Below, piece after piece: positions 7,745 to 16,557 of a stretch of DNA of 64,000 nt. The DNA is taken from positions 1 to 64,000 of the forward strand of contig JAQXVU010000005.1 of NCBI GenBank assembly GCA_029225085.1, in the 5' to 3' direction. The number at the start of each line of letters is the position of its first letter. Within the stretch, counting starts at the first letter, position 1. This DNA is from Eggerthellales bacterium (lineage in GTDB: Bacteria; Actinomycetota; Coriobacteriia; Coriobacteriales; Eggerthellaceae). Position numbers and translations under genes: made by a program. Below the pieces are notes generated by a model that made no database searches, was not told the origin of the DNA, and worked only from the letters and a program-made list of their open reading frames with translations.

Positions 7745-8662
7745 CTACAGCTCTACGGTGCCAGAGAAGCTGGTCTGAGCAGGGCCAGTCATGCGCACGT
7801 GGTTGTTGTCGAGCCATTCGATGTGCAGGGTACCGCCAGAGAGAATCAGGTCGTTCACACGGGAGGTGCGACCGGTAAGGGCTGCTGCGGTGTTAGTAGC
7901 GCAAGCACCGGTACCGCAGGCCAGGGTCTCGCCGTCACCGCGCTCATATACGCGCATATGAATGCCGTCCTCTTCCACCACAGCGAACTCGATGTTGGCC
8001 TTGGCAGGGAAAGCGGGATGGCTCTCGAAGAAGGCGCCGACCTCGTTCAGGCGGAAAGTAGTCAGGCTCTTGTTGGCAGGATCAGTGAAGGCGGCATCAG
8101 GTGCCTGGGAGATGTCGTCGAAGAAGCACACAGCGTGAGGATTGCCCATAGACACCGTGGTGAAGGCGAAGGTACCCCAAGGGGATTCCAAAGCAACATC
8201 GTGGGCGTAGGGGGTCTCCTGATAGGTACCATTGGCCTCGAAGGCGGTGGGAACGTCAGCGGGAACCAGGATAGGCTCGCCCATGTCGATAGAGGCCTGT
8301 TCCATAAGGCCATCCTCATTGGTGGTGAAGGTCAGGGGGCGCTTGCCAGCCTTGGTCTCGGCGATGAAGGCGCCAGCAGAGACATCGACCATCTTGTGAT
8401 CGACCAGGTACTTTGCGAAGCAGCGAACACCGTTGCCGCACATCTCGGCCAAGGAGCCATCGGAGTTGATGTAGTGCATGTATGCAGCGCAGTCGTCGTA
8501 CTGAGAGGGGCGAACCAGGATAACGCCGTCGCCGCCGATGCCGAAGTGGCGATCGCAGAGCCAGCGAACCTGCTCATCGGTAAGCTCGATGGCAGCATCC
8601 ATATCGTTCACGAAGACAAAGTCGTTGCCCAGACCATTCATTTTCACGAAATCGAGTTTCAC
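7745..8662 (-). CDS. dapF: Diaminopimelate epimerase
   Basis: Converts LL- to meso-diaminopimelate for lysine and peptidoglycan. The 305-aa product starts KMNGLGNDFV after a few residues. It has both catalytic cysteines, in MCGNGVRCFAKY (Cys75) and in ACGTGACA near residue 240. The start is GTG at 8662, overlapping the miaA stop as GTGA, with AAAGGTG upstream. The operon order miaB-miaA-dapF-hflX is compact. Other lysine-path genes (dapA, dapB) are further along the window. Confidence 0.96.
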   Translation of the reverse strand: MKLDFVKMNGLGNDFVFVNDMDAAIELTDEQVRWLCDRHFGIGGDGVILVRPSQYDDCAAYMHYINSDGSLAEMCGNGVRCFAKYLVDHKMVDVSAGAFIAETKAGKRPLTFTTNEDGLMEQASIDMGEPILVPADVPTAFEANGTYQETPYAHDVALESPWGTFAFTTVSMGNPHAVCFFDDISQAPDAAFTDPANKSLTTFRLNEVGAFFESHPAFPAKANIEFAVVEEDGIHMRVYERGDGETLACGTGACATNTAAALTGRTSRVNDLILSGGTLHIEWLDNNHVRMTGPAQTSFSGTVEL

Positions 8663-9705
8663 AGTTGTGCACCTTTCATAGCAGTTTCTTCCGAAGAGAT
8701 TATGTCAAATGCACTTTTCAGAATGGTTTCGAGATTTGGAATTGTGGCGTCTACCCAATGAATGCGCTTGTCCCGGTTAAACCAAGAGCGCTGTCGCTTT
8801 GCATAGCGATGGGTGGCAGTCTTAATCTGGTCGATCGCCTCGCTTAGGGAGCAGGCGCCGTCGAGGTAGGCAACGATCTCCTTGTAGCCGATGGCCTGAG
8901 GAGCCGTGAGGGCATCACGAAGACCCTGGTTCAGCAGACCCTGCACCTCTTCTACCAGGCCCTGAGCCACCATGCCATCGACGCGGCGGTCGATGCGCTC
9001 CCGTAGCACGTCCGGATCTACCTTCAGGCCCAGCTGAATGGCGGGCACCACCTGGGGGATGGTCTGCAGGTTCTCCTTCTGCACCGCATAGGATTTGCCC
9101 TGCTCAAGAAGCTCGAGAGCGCGAACGACGCGACGGGTGTTGTTCTCATGCACCACCGCAGCAGACTCGGGATCTCGCTGGTTCAGCAGCTCCCACAAAG
9201 CATGGGCACCCTGTTCCTGCAGCAAAGCCTCGTACTTGGCGCGAACGGGGTTTTCCTCCTGCTCACCCTCGGGATACTCATAGCCGTCGATGACACCGCG
9301 AATGTACAGGCCCGTGCCGCCGCAGAGGATGGGGCGGGAACCCGCATCGTCGATGTCCTGCATGACGCGCCTGGCATACTTCTGGAAGAGGGCCACCGAA
9401 TAGGGCTCGCCAGGTTCTACCAGGTCGAGACCGAAATGAGGCACGATGCGCTCGGATACGGGCACCTTACCGGTGCCGATATCCATGCCGCGATACACCT
9501 GCATGCTGTCGGCGCTGATGACCTGGCCACCCAAGGTGGCACTCAGCATCTGAGCCAGGTCGCTCTTTCCCGAAGCAGTAGGGCCCACGATGACGATGGC
9601 GGGCCTGCTGAGCTGCGGGATGAAGACATCACGTTGTGAGGCGATTGCTTCAGGGGATACCGACTCGCTGGCGCAAGTGACACGCGTGTCGCAAGAAGCG
9701 GACAT
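8659..9705 (-). CDS. miaA: tRNA dimethylallyltransferase
   Basis: Transfers the dimethylallyl group to N6 of A37 in tRNAs reading U-starting codons; MiaB then methylthiolates the product. The 348-aa product has a 38-residue N-terminal extension followed by the P-loop GPTASGKS (41-48). It also has the family motifs ISADSMQVYRGMDIGTGK, GGTGLYIRGVIDG and the C-terminal ATHRYAKRQRSWFNRD. It overlaps miaB by one base (TAATG) and dapF by four, so the three are translationally coupled. Confidence 0.97.
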   Translation of the reverse strand: MSASCDTRVTCASESVSPEAIASQRDVFIPQLSRPAIVIVGPTASGKSDLAQMLSATLGGQVISADSMQVYRGMDIGTGKVPVSERIVPHFGLDLVEPGEPYSVALFQKYARRVMQDIDDAGSRPILCGGTGLYIRGVIDGYEYPEGEQEENPVRAKYEALLQEQGAHALWELLNQRDPESAAVVHENNTRRVVRALELLEQGKSYAVQKENLQTIPQVVPAIQLGLKVDPDVLRERIDRRVDGMVAQGLVEEVQGLLNQGLRDALTAPQAIGYKEIVAYLDGACSLSEAIDQIKTATHRYAKRQRSWFNRDKRIHWVDATIPNLETILKSAFDIISSEETAMKGAQL

Positions 9706-11072
9706 TACTCCCCTACCCCGACCAGATGGCCAGCCAAATACCAGGTCTTAGCCACGTCTACCTGCACCGTGCAGATGCGGCCAATGAGAGAGGAGGGATC
9801 CATAGAGGGAGGCACCGACGCATGTATGGTCTGGTTCTTAGGGGTCCTGCCCGTAATCTGGGACGCATTGCGCTTGTTCAGGCCCTCTACCAGCACTTCC
9901 ACCACCTTATCCTGGTCGGACTGGTTGCGCTCATAGGCCTTCTCCTGCACCAGGTCGACCAGACGGTCGAAGCGGTCCTGAATGACCTCGTGAGGCGTAG
10001 GGTCGTCGATCTTGGCGGCAGGAGTTCCCTCACGCTTAGAGTAGATGAAAGTGAACACCTGGTTGTAGCCCACTTCCTTCACCAGATCGTAAGTAGCCTG
10101 GAAGTCCTCTTCCGTCTCACCGGGGAAGCCCACGATGATGTCGGTGGAAAGGGCAATATCGGGGCAGGCATTGCGCACCTTGTGTACCAGGTCGATGTAG
10201 CGCTCGCGGGTATAACGCCTGTTCATCGCCTTCAGGATGCGGTTAGAACCGGACTGGGCAGGCAGATGCAGCGCGGGGGCCACGTTGGGTAGAGTCGCGA
10301 ACTTCTTAATGACCTCGTCGGTGAGATCCTTGGGGTGGCTGGTGGCATAGCGCAGGTACTTCACACCGGAAGCAGCAACGCATTCCAACACGTCGGCGAA
10401 ACGAGGCTTACCGTACAAGTCACGACCATAGGAGTTCACGTTCTGACCCAGCAGGGTGATCTCCTTCACGCCATCCGCAACGAGCTTCTTGGCCTCAGCC
10501 TCGATCTCCTCGATGGGGCGCGACTTCTCGCGGCCGCGAACGTAGGGGACGATGCAGTAGGTGCAGAAGTTGTTGCAGCCCATGGTGATGGGCAGCCAGG
10601 CGCTCCAGGAATGCTCGCGCACCGTAGGCAGATCGGACCAGAAGCTATCGCCAGCTTCCAGAATCTCGGTCTGCGGGCTCTGATCAGCCACGGCAGCCAT
10701 GACAAGATGAGGCAGAGCGTTCAGGTTGTGAGTGCCGAAGACCACGCTGACGTGGGGCATGTCGTCGATGAGGGACTGACCGTCACGCTGACCGATGCAG
10801 CCGCCAATGGCGATGACGCGCTTGGTAAGGGGCGAGCCTTCACGCAGAGGATAGTTCTTCATGGTCTCTACCTGGCCGCGGAGGCGAATGTCAGCCGCCT
10901 CGCGAACGCAGCAGGTCATGAAGACGACGATGTCGGCTTCCTCGATGGTTTCTACCCGATCAGATCCGCATTCTTCCAGAAGACCGCAAACGCGCTCGGA
11001 ATCATGCTTGTTCATCTGACAACCGTAGGTGACCACGCAGTAGGTGGTCTGGGAAAGATTCTGTGCAGCCAT
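9705..11072 (-). CDS. miaB: tRNA-2-methylthio-N6-dimethylallyladenosine synthase
   Basis: Radical SAM methylthiotransferase that adds the ms2 group to i6A37. The 455-aa product has the UPF0004 domain with three cluster cysteines (TYGCQMNKHDSE, FMTCCVREAA, IGGCIGQ) and the radical SAM motif CNNFCTYCIVPYVRG. The rest of the TIM barrel follows with STDIIVGFPGETEEDF, and then a C-terminal TRAM domain. It lies 2 bp downstream of the spoVS-like gene and directly before its pathway partner miaA. Confidence 0.97.
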   Translation of the reverse strand: MAAQNLSQTTYCVVTYGCQMNKHDSERVCGLLEECGSDRVETIEEADIVVFMTCCVREAADIRLRGQVETMKNYPLREGSPLTKRVIAIGGCIGQRDGQSLIDDMPHVSVVFGTHNLNALPHLVMAAVADQSPQTEILEAGDSFWSDLPTVREHSWSAWLPITMGCNNFCTYCIVPYVRGREKSRPIEEIEAEAKKLVADGVKEITLLGQNVNSYGRDLYGKPRFADVLECVAASGVKYLRYATSHPKDLTDEVIKKFATLPNVAPALHLPAQSGSNRILKAMNRRYTRERYIDLVHKVRNACPDIALSTDIIVGFPGETEEDFQATYDLVKEVGYNQVFTFIYSKREGTPAAKIDDPTPHEVIQDRFDRLVDLVQEKAYERNQSDQDKVVEVLVEGLNKRNASQITGRTPKNQTIHASVPPSMDPSSLIGRICTVQVDVAKTWYLAGHLVGVGE

Positions 11073-11074
11073 TG

Positions 11075-11419
11075 TTACTGAGCCTCTCGCTTCACTGCGG
11101 AGAACCCACCGCGAGGCTCGATGGCGAATCTGATGGCGGTGCGATAGTCACCGTCGATGACGATATCTGCGAAGGAGGGTACGCACACGATTTCTATGCC
11201 GATGGGCGAAAGGAAACCGCGAGAGATGGCGATGGCCTTCACCGCCTGGTTAACAGCTCCTGCACCAACGGCCTGAATCTCTACCGGAGAGCCGTCCTTA
11301 ATCATGCCGGCGATAGCGCCCGCCACGGAGGCCGGAGAAGAGCGAGATGAGACGCGAAGGCAGCCAATAGTTTGGGAATCCGGTTCTTGAGTCACGATAG
11401 TTCCTGTTTTCTCATTCAT
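11075..11419 (-). CDS. spoVS: SpoVS-family protein
   Basis: A 114-aa protein matching the stage V sporulation protein S family, an Alba-like fold thought to bind nucleic acid. Recognisable segments are LRVSSRSSPASVAGAIAGMI, VEIQAVGAGAVNQAVKAIAI and GIEIVCVPSFADI. The family exists in many non-sporulating bacteria and its function there is not settled. No sporulation gene is seen in this window. It stands 2 bp before miaB and appears to have its own AT-rich promoter region (11430-11467). Confidence 0.88.
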   Translation of the reverse strand: MNEKTGTIVTQEPDSQTIGCLRVSSRSSPASVAGAIAGMIKDGSPVEIQAVGAGAVNQAVKAIAISRGFLSPIGIEIVCVPSFADIVIDGDYRTAIRFAIEPRGGFSAVKREAQ

Positions 11420-11594
11420 AGTGCGTATAGAGCCTATATATAGTGTGTTATGTGTAAACAGCTACAAATTGTACCCGTAGGTACCAACCAGTGCAAACCG
11501 TACGCCATATGCGCCGTCATTGAAGTCCGCTAGCAGCCCCTTGCCCGCTGAACCGATTGGTCGCACGAGTACACACGAGCCCTCGTGCGCGAGA

Positions 11595-12680
11595 CTACTG
11601 CAGATCATCTGGAAGCAAAGGCACCTTCACCACCAGCTCACCGTCGCGCACGTAGACCTTTGGCTGCACGTCGGCATTCAGGTAATAAGCTGCGGCGAGG
11701 TTCTTGTAAGCGCCCATAACGTCTGTCCCGAAACCCTGCAGATCGTCTTCGGAAAGGTTCACAGCCTTCTTGCGCTGTTTCGGACGGGAAGCGGCCGAAG
11801 CCTCCGAAGCAGACTTTGGCTGCGCTGCGGTGAGCAGCTCTAAGAAACTGGGAGGACGCTTAATCTGCCCATCGATGATGCGTCGCGCACTGCGGGTAGA
11901 CAGTTCCAGACCCAGGCTCTGGCAGATTTCCGTAAGCTCATCAGGGCCAGAGGCCAGAGAGGGTCGCAGGTACAGGGGGTAAGCTTCCAAACCTTTATGG
12001 AAGATGCGCTCCTTGTCGGAAAGAGCCTTGCACCCCAGGTCATACAGGGCAGCAGCGATCTCGATACCCGAGCCCAGGAACACCAGGGACTTGCCCCGCT
12101 CGTCGAGAGAGAACTCCCCCACCGTCCGGTTGATGTTCTTAGGGCCGCGGAACAGGGTCCTCCCCTCTTCCTGCACGAACACCGGCATAGAGGACTGATC
12201 GGTCTTCTCGGTAAGGCGATCGGTGTCAAAGACCACCTGCAACGAGCTGCCCATACCAGGCGCGGAGGCAACAACTCGCGCATCCTTGGCATTCTCCTTG
12301 ATAGAGAACAGCGCCATGCCACGACCGTGCACGCCCCACTTGTCTTCGTGGAAGGTGTCGAGCTTGCTGGTAACACGAGGTTCGAACACCAGCTTGTGCA
12401 GGTCGGCGGGAATGCCAGAGCCGTCATCGATCATGGTGAGGGTTCGCAGATTGCCAGCCTTAGAGGTAGCCAGGAAGATGAGATGAGCGCCTGCATCCCT
12501 GCTGTTGCGCAGCATCTCGATAACAGCGTCTTCTACACAGCGAATGTCCTGCTTGGCTTGACGGCGCTCTGCCTCAGAGCTCTCAAGACGGACAAAGCCA
12601 TTTCCGTAGTCCTGTTCGACACGGAAATGGCTTTCACCTGTAGTTTGCTGCACGAATTCTATGAGTTCGTGGTCTGCCAT
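11595..12680 (-). CDS. GHKL-type ATPase of unknown role (MutL/HSP90-like fold)
   Basis: A 361-aa protein with a GHKL (Bergerat) ATP-binding site: N-box EDAVIEMLRNSRDAGA near residue 50, G1 DDGSGIP near 95, and G2 GVHGRGMALFSIKE near 121. There are no histidine-kinase dimerisation helices, no transmembrane segments and no MutL endonuclease motifs. From about residue 190 onward no known domain is recognisable. A basic linker (RPKQRKK, near 305) precedes a short C-terminal region. It lies 17 bp after rny and before spoVS and miaB, so it may belong to RNA or nucleoid metabolism, but that is inference from position only. Confidence 0.8.
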   Translation of the reverse strand: MADHELIEFVQQTTGESHFRVEQDYGNGFVRLESSEAERRQAKQDIRCVEDAVIEMLRNSRDAGAHLIFLATSKAGNLRTLTMIDDGSGIPADLHKLVFEPRVTSKLDTFHEDKWGVHGRGMALFSIKENAKDARVVASAPGMGSSLQVVFDTDRLTEKTDQSSMPVFVQEEGRTLFRGPKNINRTVGEFSLDERGKSLVFLGSGIEIAAALYDLGCKALSDKERIFHKGLEAYPLYLRPSLASGPDELTEICQSLGLELSTRSARRIIDGQIKRPPSFLELLTAAQPKSASEASAASRPKQRKKAVNLSEDDLQGFGTDVMGAYKNLAAAYYLNADVQPKVYVRDGELVVKVPLLPDDLQ

Positions 12681-12697
12681 AGGAAGCTGCTTAGTGA

Positions 12698-14278
12698 CTA
12701 CTTAGCAATGCCCACAGCGCGGCTCTCGCGAATAACCACAACGCGAACCTGGCCGGGATACTGCATCTCGCTCTCGATCTGCTTGGCGATGTCATGAGCC
12801 AGAACCGTGGTGGTTGCCTCATCGACGACCTCAGGGGTCACCATGACGCGAACCTCACGGCCAGCCTGGATGGCGTAGGTGCGCTCGACGCCCTCGTAGG
12901 AGTTTGCAATCTCCTCGAGCTTCTCGAGGCGCTTCACGTAAGCATCGAGGGTTTCCTTGCGGGCACCAGGACGAGCAGCGGAAACAGCGTCAGATGCCTG
13001 AATGAGAACATCGAGAACGGAGTTGGGCTCTACGTCAGCATGATGTGCCTCGATAGCGTGAACGATCTCAGGACGCTCACCGAAGCGACGAGCAAGGTCT
13101 GCACCGATGACGGCGTGGGAACCATCGACCTCATGGTCGATAGCCTTGCCGATGTCGTGCAGCAGACCGGCACGTTTGCAAGGGATAGGATCGAGACCCA
13201 GCTCGGAAGCCATGAAGCCAGCGAGGTGAGCAACTTCTACGGAGTGCTCGAGAACGTTCTGACCGTAGGAGGTGCGGTAACGCAGACGACCCAGGGTCTG
13301 AATGAGCTCAGGGGCAAGATCGTGAATGCCAGTGTCGAAGGTGGCCTGCTCACCAGCGTCGAGAATCTGCTTGTCCACATACTTGGTGGCCTTAGCGTAC
13401 ATCTCCTCGATACGGGCAGGATGAATACGACCATCTGCAATCAGATTGTCCATGGTGATGCGGCCAATCTCCCTGCGGACAGGGTCGAAGCAGGAGATGG
13501 TAACGCACTCGGGGGTATCGTCGATGATGAGGTTGGTGCCGGTGATCTGCTCGAAGGAGCGGATGTTCCTGCCCTCACGACCGATGATGCGGCCCTTCAA
13601 GTCATCAGAGGGAAGATGAATGGTGGAAACCGTGATCTCAGCAGTGTGCTCGGAAGCAAGGCGCTGAATAGCCAGGGTCAGAATCTCGCGAGACTTCTTA
13701 TCGGCCTCCATACGGGTGCGGCTCTCAGCATCGCGGATGATGCGAGCAGAATCATGGGCAACCTCAGCCTTCAGAGAGTCGAGGAGCTCTTCCTTGGCCT
13801 CATCCTGGGTAAGGCCGGAAACGTGCTCGAGGCGAGTAGTGATCTCGCCCTCAAGCTCATCGAGCTTATGAGCGCGAGAGTCCATGGCCTTCTGCTGAGC
13901 GCGCAGGTCGCGGTCCTTCTTCTCTACCTGGCCCTGCAGCGAGGAGATCTGATGCTCGCGAGCATCGAGAGAATCGCTACGGCTGTTCAGAGACAGCTCA
14001 CGCTGATTAACGCGAGCCTCGAGATCGCGGACCTCACGCATGCGGTCCTTGCTCTCAGCCTCGGCCTCAGCCTTCATCTTATGGATTTCGTCCTTAGCCT
14101 CAAGAATCTTCTCCCTCTGAATAGAGTCGGCCTTCGACTTAGCTTCAGAAAGGACGCGCTCGGCCTCAGCCTGCGCATTTGCAGATGTCTTGGAGGCAAG
14201 AGATTTAGAAATAGCAAGGCCGACCACTCCGCCAACAAGCAGACCGATCACAATGGCAACGATGGCCATAGGTTCCAT
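12698..14278 (-). CDS. rny: Ribonuclease Y
   Basis: Membrane-anchored endoribonuclease that starts mRNA decay. The 526-aa product starts [20 protein letters not shown], an N-terminal transmembrane anchor. A long charged coiled coil (about 40-210) follows, then a KH domain ([19 protein letters not shown]) and an HD phosphohydrolase domain ([22 protein letters not shown]). The ATG at 14278 follows a strong GGGAGGTG. The leader carries several hairpins including a terminator-like one. RNase J is also present in this window. Confidence 0.97.
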   Translation of the reverse strand: MEPMAIVAIVIGLLVGGVVGLAISKSLASKTSANAQAEAERVLSEAKSKADSIQREKILEAKDEIHKMKAEAEAESKDRMREVRDLEARVNQRELSLNSRSDSLDAREHQISSLQGQVEKKDRDLRAQQKAMDSRAHKLDELEGEITTRLEHVSGLTQDEAKEELLDSLKAEVAHDSARIIRDAESRTRMEADKKSREILTLAIQRLASEHTAEITVSTIHLPSDDLKGRIIGREGRNIRSFEQITGTNLIIDDTPECVTISCFDPVRREIGRITMDNLIADGRIHPARIEEMYAKATKYVDKQILDAGEQATFDTGIHDLAPELIQTLGRLRYRTSYGQNVLEHSVEVAHLAGFMASELGLDPIPCKRAGLLHDIGKAIDHEVDGSHAVIGADLARRFGERPEIVHAIEAHHADVEPNSVLDVLIQASDAVSAARPGARKETLDAYVKRLEKLEEIANSYEGVERTYAIQAGREVRVMVTPEVVDEATTTVLAHDIAKQIESEMQYPGQVRVVVIRESRAVGIAK

Positions 14279-14314
14279 GCTATACACCTCCCTTTCGGTT
14301 TCATATTCGGCGAC

Positions 14315-14376
14315 AAAAAAGCCAGGTACAGAACCTGGCATGAGAATACATAGACTGATTCCCAGAAAGCTGGGAA
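14315..14376 (-). promoter_or_regulatory. Terminator-like hairpin in the rny leader with a preceding stem
   Basis: On the minus strand the stem CCCAGC/GCTGGG-type hairpin (14359-14376) is followed by GCCAGGT-TCTGT-ACCTGGC and six T residues (14339 down to 14315). This second hairpin has the form of an intrinsic terminator, yet it lies only 37 nt before the rny start, leaving no room for a full promoter after it. Attenuation of rny is a reasonable inference. The trigger is unknown. Confidence 0.65.
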
Positions 14377-14398
14377 CCCACTATTCAGTTATCTATGC

Positions 14399-14419
14399 AA
14401 AACGCCTCACTATGAGGCG
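14399..14419 (-). terminator. Intrinsic terminator after recA-recX
   Basis: On the minus strand the stem CGCCTCA/TGAGGCG with a 3-nt loop is followed by TTTT. It lies about 117 bp past the recX stop. Confidence 0.65.
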
Positions 14420-14535
14420 GAAATCTCATACCGTTACAGTGTAAACCAAAGCCCCAGGAAATAGCGGGACATTCTACACAATCACGGGGTAATCACAGGT
14501 ACAGCGCCCGTTTTGATTGCGTAAAACTTTCGCAG

Positions 14536-15285
14536 CTACAGTCCGTAGGCCTGACTTACCACGCGATGGGCGACCGAAGGGCTGAAACCTCGGGACAGTA
14601 ATCGACGGTACGAGCTCGCGGAGGGATTCTTGGAATGGGAAGGATGACGGGCCACGTCTTCCCGTGCCCGATCTTCCTCGGTTCCCCACTGCTCCCAATA
14701 CACTTCAGGCCATCCCGGAACTGTGGAAGGATCTATCTCATGGGAGCGAAGGTCACGTTCGATGGCAACTTGACCCTTTCCCGCACGAAGACGGGTGCTG
14801 ATAAGCGCCTCCGCATAACGCTGGTCGTTGATGAGGTTTAGAGCCACGGCGTAATCGACGGCCTCAGATGCAGCATCCTGGGAGAACTCCTCCCGTACCA
14901 AACGGGTGCGCATCTTGCAGGCAGAGTACTCCGAATAGGAGCAGAGATCCTGCAAGCGAATGAAGGCCTTCCTGCCCTCAGGAGTCAGGCAATCGAAGGA
15001 TGCCGAGACGCCCCCAGAAGAGTTTGCTTCAATGCGGGACATCTCTTCACGAAGCGAGTCGACACAAGGAGACGCATCTCGAGAACCATCAGCACAAGAA
15101 GGGATGGAAGAAGCCTGGTGTTCGGTAGAGCGAGAAGAGACGGAAGGAGCCCGATGCTCATCAGCATCAAAAGAGCCGGATGATACCTGGGGCTCATCGA
15201 GACCGAAGGAGCCAGAAGGCGCCGCCATGATCTCATCTATCTGAGACTGCAGCGCCTTCAACAAGTCTTTCTTATCGGCAGCCAA
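14536..15285 (-). CDS. recX: Regulatory protein RecX, with long N-terminal extension
   Basis: Modulates RecA filament activity. The recognisable RecX repeats occupy roughly residues 95-249: GRKAFIRLQDLCSYSEYSAC, VREEFSQDAASEAVDYAVAL and RYAEALISTRLRAGKGQVAI. The first 90 residues are Ser/Asp/Glu-rich and probably disordered, which makes the 249-aa protein much longer than a usual RecX of about 150-200 aa. It starts 14 bp after the recA stop and is presumably co-induced with recA from the LexA-controlled promoter. Confidence 0.88.
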   Translation of the reverse strand: MAADKKDLLKALQSQIDEIMAAPSGSFGLDEPQVSSGSFDADEHRAPSVSSRSTEHQASSIPSCADGSRDASPCVDSLREEMSRIEANSSGGVSASFDCLTPEGRKAFIRLQDLCSYSEYSACKMRTRLVREEFSQDAASEAVDYAVALNLINDQRYAEALISTRLRAGKGQVAIERDLRSHEIDPSTVPGWPEVYWEQWGTEEDRAREDVARHPSHSKNPSASSYRRLLSRGFSPSVAHRVVSQAYGL

Positions 15286-15299
15286 AATGCCTCTCCTGC

Positions 15300-16337
15300 T
15301 TACTCGGAGTCAGCAGCTGGTGCAGAGGCGGCAAGGAGATCAGTGGCGGGAATGCCATACTCCTCACGCACCTGCAGCTCGATGATGTTGCGCAAATCGG
15401 GGTTCTGCTCGAGGGTAGACTTTGCAGCTTCCCTACCCTGTCCCAGGCGCTCTTCACCGTAGGTGTACCAAGAGCCGCTCTTTTTCACGACGCCGCACTC
15501 AGCAGCCATGTCGAGAATGCAGCCTTCCTTGGAAATGCCCTTGCCGTACATGATGTCGAACTCAGCCTGCTGGAAAGGAGGAGCGACCTTGTTCTTAACC
15601 ACCTTCACGCGAACGCGGTTACCGATGGTCTCACCGTTCTGCTTGATGTAGTCCTTACGGCGAATCTCCATACGAACACTGGCGAAGAACTTCAGTGCGC
15701 GACCACCAGGCGTGGTCTCGGGACTACCGAACATGACACCGATCTTCTCGCGGAGCTGATTGATGAAGATGCAGGTGGTGTTCGACTTAGATAGAGAGCC
15801 GGCCAGCTTCCTCAGGGCCTGAGACATAAGGCGAGCCTGCAGGCCAATGGTCGCATCGCCAATCTCGCCTTCGATCTCTGCACGAGGAACCAATGCGGCT
15901 ACGGAGTCGATAACGATGCAGTCGATAGCGCCGCTGCGAACCAGCATGTCGCAGATTTCGAGTGCCTGCTCGCCGGTATCGGGCTGAGAAATGAGAACCT
16001 CGTCGATGTCGACGCCCAAGCAGGCTGCATAGATGGGATCGAGGGCATGCTCAGCGTCGATGAAAGCTACGACGCCACCAAGCGCCTGTGCCTCAGCCAG
16101 AACATGCAGTGCCAGCGTGGTCTTACCGCTAGATTCTGGGCCGTAAATCTCGACGATACGGCCACGGGGTACGCCACCGATGCCCAGAGCGGCATCGAGA
16201 GGCAGAGAACCGGTGGGAATGAAACCAATCTCGAGATGATTGCCATCATCGCCAAGCTTCATGATGGAGCCCTTGCCGAACTTGTTTTCGATCTGATCGG
16301 TGGTGATCTTCAGAAGCTTCTCTTTTTCTTGATCCAT
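15300..16337 (-). CDS. recA: Recombinase RecA
   Basis: Strand-exchange ATPase and LexA co-protease. The 345-aa product from the ATG at 16337 has Walker A GPESSGKT (66-73), the MAW and signature loops ([20 protein letters not shown]), and a normal acidic C-terminus. AGGAG lies just before this ATG. An upstream in-frame start at 16412 would place the promoter and LexA box inside the coding region, so it is rejected. Followed by recX. Confidence 0.98.
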   Translation of the reverse strand: MDQEKEKLLKITTDQIENKFGKGSIMKLGDDGNHLEIGFIPTGSLPLDAALGIGGVPRGRIVEIYGPESSGKTTLALHVLAEAQALGGVVAFIDAEHALDPIYAACLGVDIDEVLISQPDTGEQALEICDMLVRSGAIDCIVIDSVAALVPRAEIEGEIGDATIGLQARLMSQALRKLAGSLSKSNTTCIFINQLREKIGVMFGSPETTPGGRALKFFASVRMEIRRKDYIKQNGETIGNRVRVKVVKNKVAPPFQQAEFDIMYGKGISKEGCILDMAAECGVVKKSGSWYTYGEERLGQGREAAKSTLEQNPDLRNIIELQVREEYGIPATDLLAASAPAADSE

Positions 16338-16368
16338 TTCTTCTCCTATCGGCTCACGTGTCATGTGT

Positions 16369-16397
16369 ATACTATCGAACGTGTGTTCGTTTGTCAA
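16369..16397 (-). promoter_or_regulatory. recA promoter with LexA box in the spacer
   Basis: On the minus strand -35 TTGACA (16392-16397) and -10 TAGTAT (16369-16374) are 17 nt apart. A perfect LexA box GAAC-GTGT-GTTC occupies 16377-16388 inside the spacer. A weaker GAAC-N4-GTAT lies at 16407-16418 upstream. LexA binding would block RNA polymerase directly. Confidence 0.9.
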
Positions 16398-16427
16398 CAA
16401 ATATACGAACACCTGTATTATAGAGAA

Positions 16428-16458
16428 CGAGGTTCAAGGAACTCTCCCTTGAACCTCG
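16428..16458 (-). terminator. 12-bp hairpin downstream of pgsA-cinA
   Basis: CGAGGTTCAAGG (16428-16439) and its exact complement (16447-16458) flank a 7-nt loop. It lies between the minus-strand pgsA-cinA stop and the recA promoter and is followed by TTCTCTATAA, a weak U-tract. Confidence 0.65.
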
Positions 16459-16465
16459 CTAATAC

Positions 16466-16531
16466 TTCAACCAAATCCCGCCGAAACCTCAGCTAGTTCT
16501 CACCGATGTTTCAGCCGAATCTTATCGCTCT
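16466..16531. repeat. Degenerate 22-bp tandem repeats after pgsA-cinA
   Basis: Three units of 22 bp start at 16466, 16488 and 16510, each opening with a variant of TTCAGCC. They are poorly conserved (units 1 and 3 share about 12 of 22 bases), so this is a tentative call. Confidence 0.4.
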
Positions 16532-16557
16532 TAGTCCTCTTCCACAGAAGCTAGCGC

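Noticed and set aside
14190-14444. Small plus-strand frame in the rny leader, and a 14-codon minus-strand leader peptide
   Set aside because: Neither has a ribosome binding site; the hairpin structure explains the region better.
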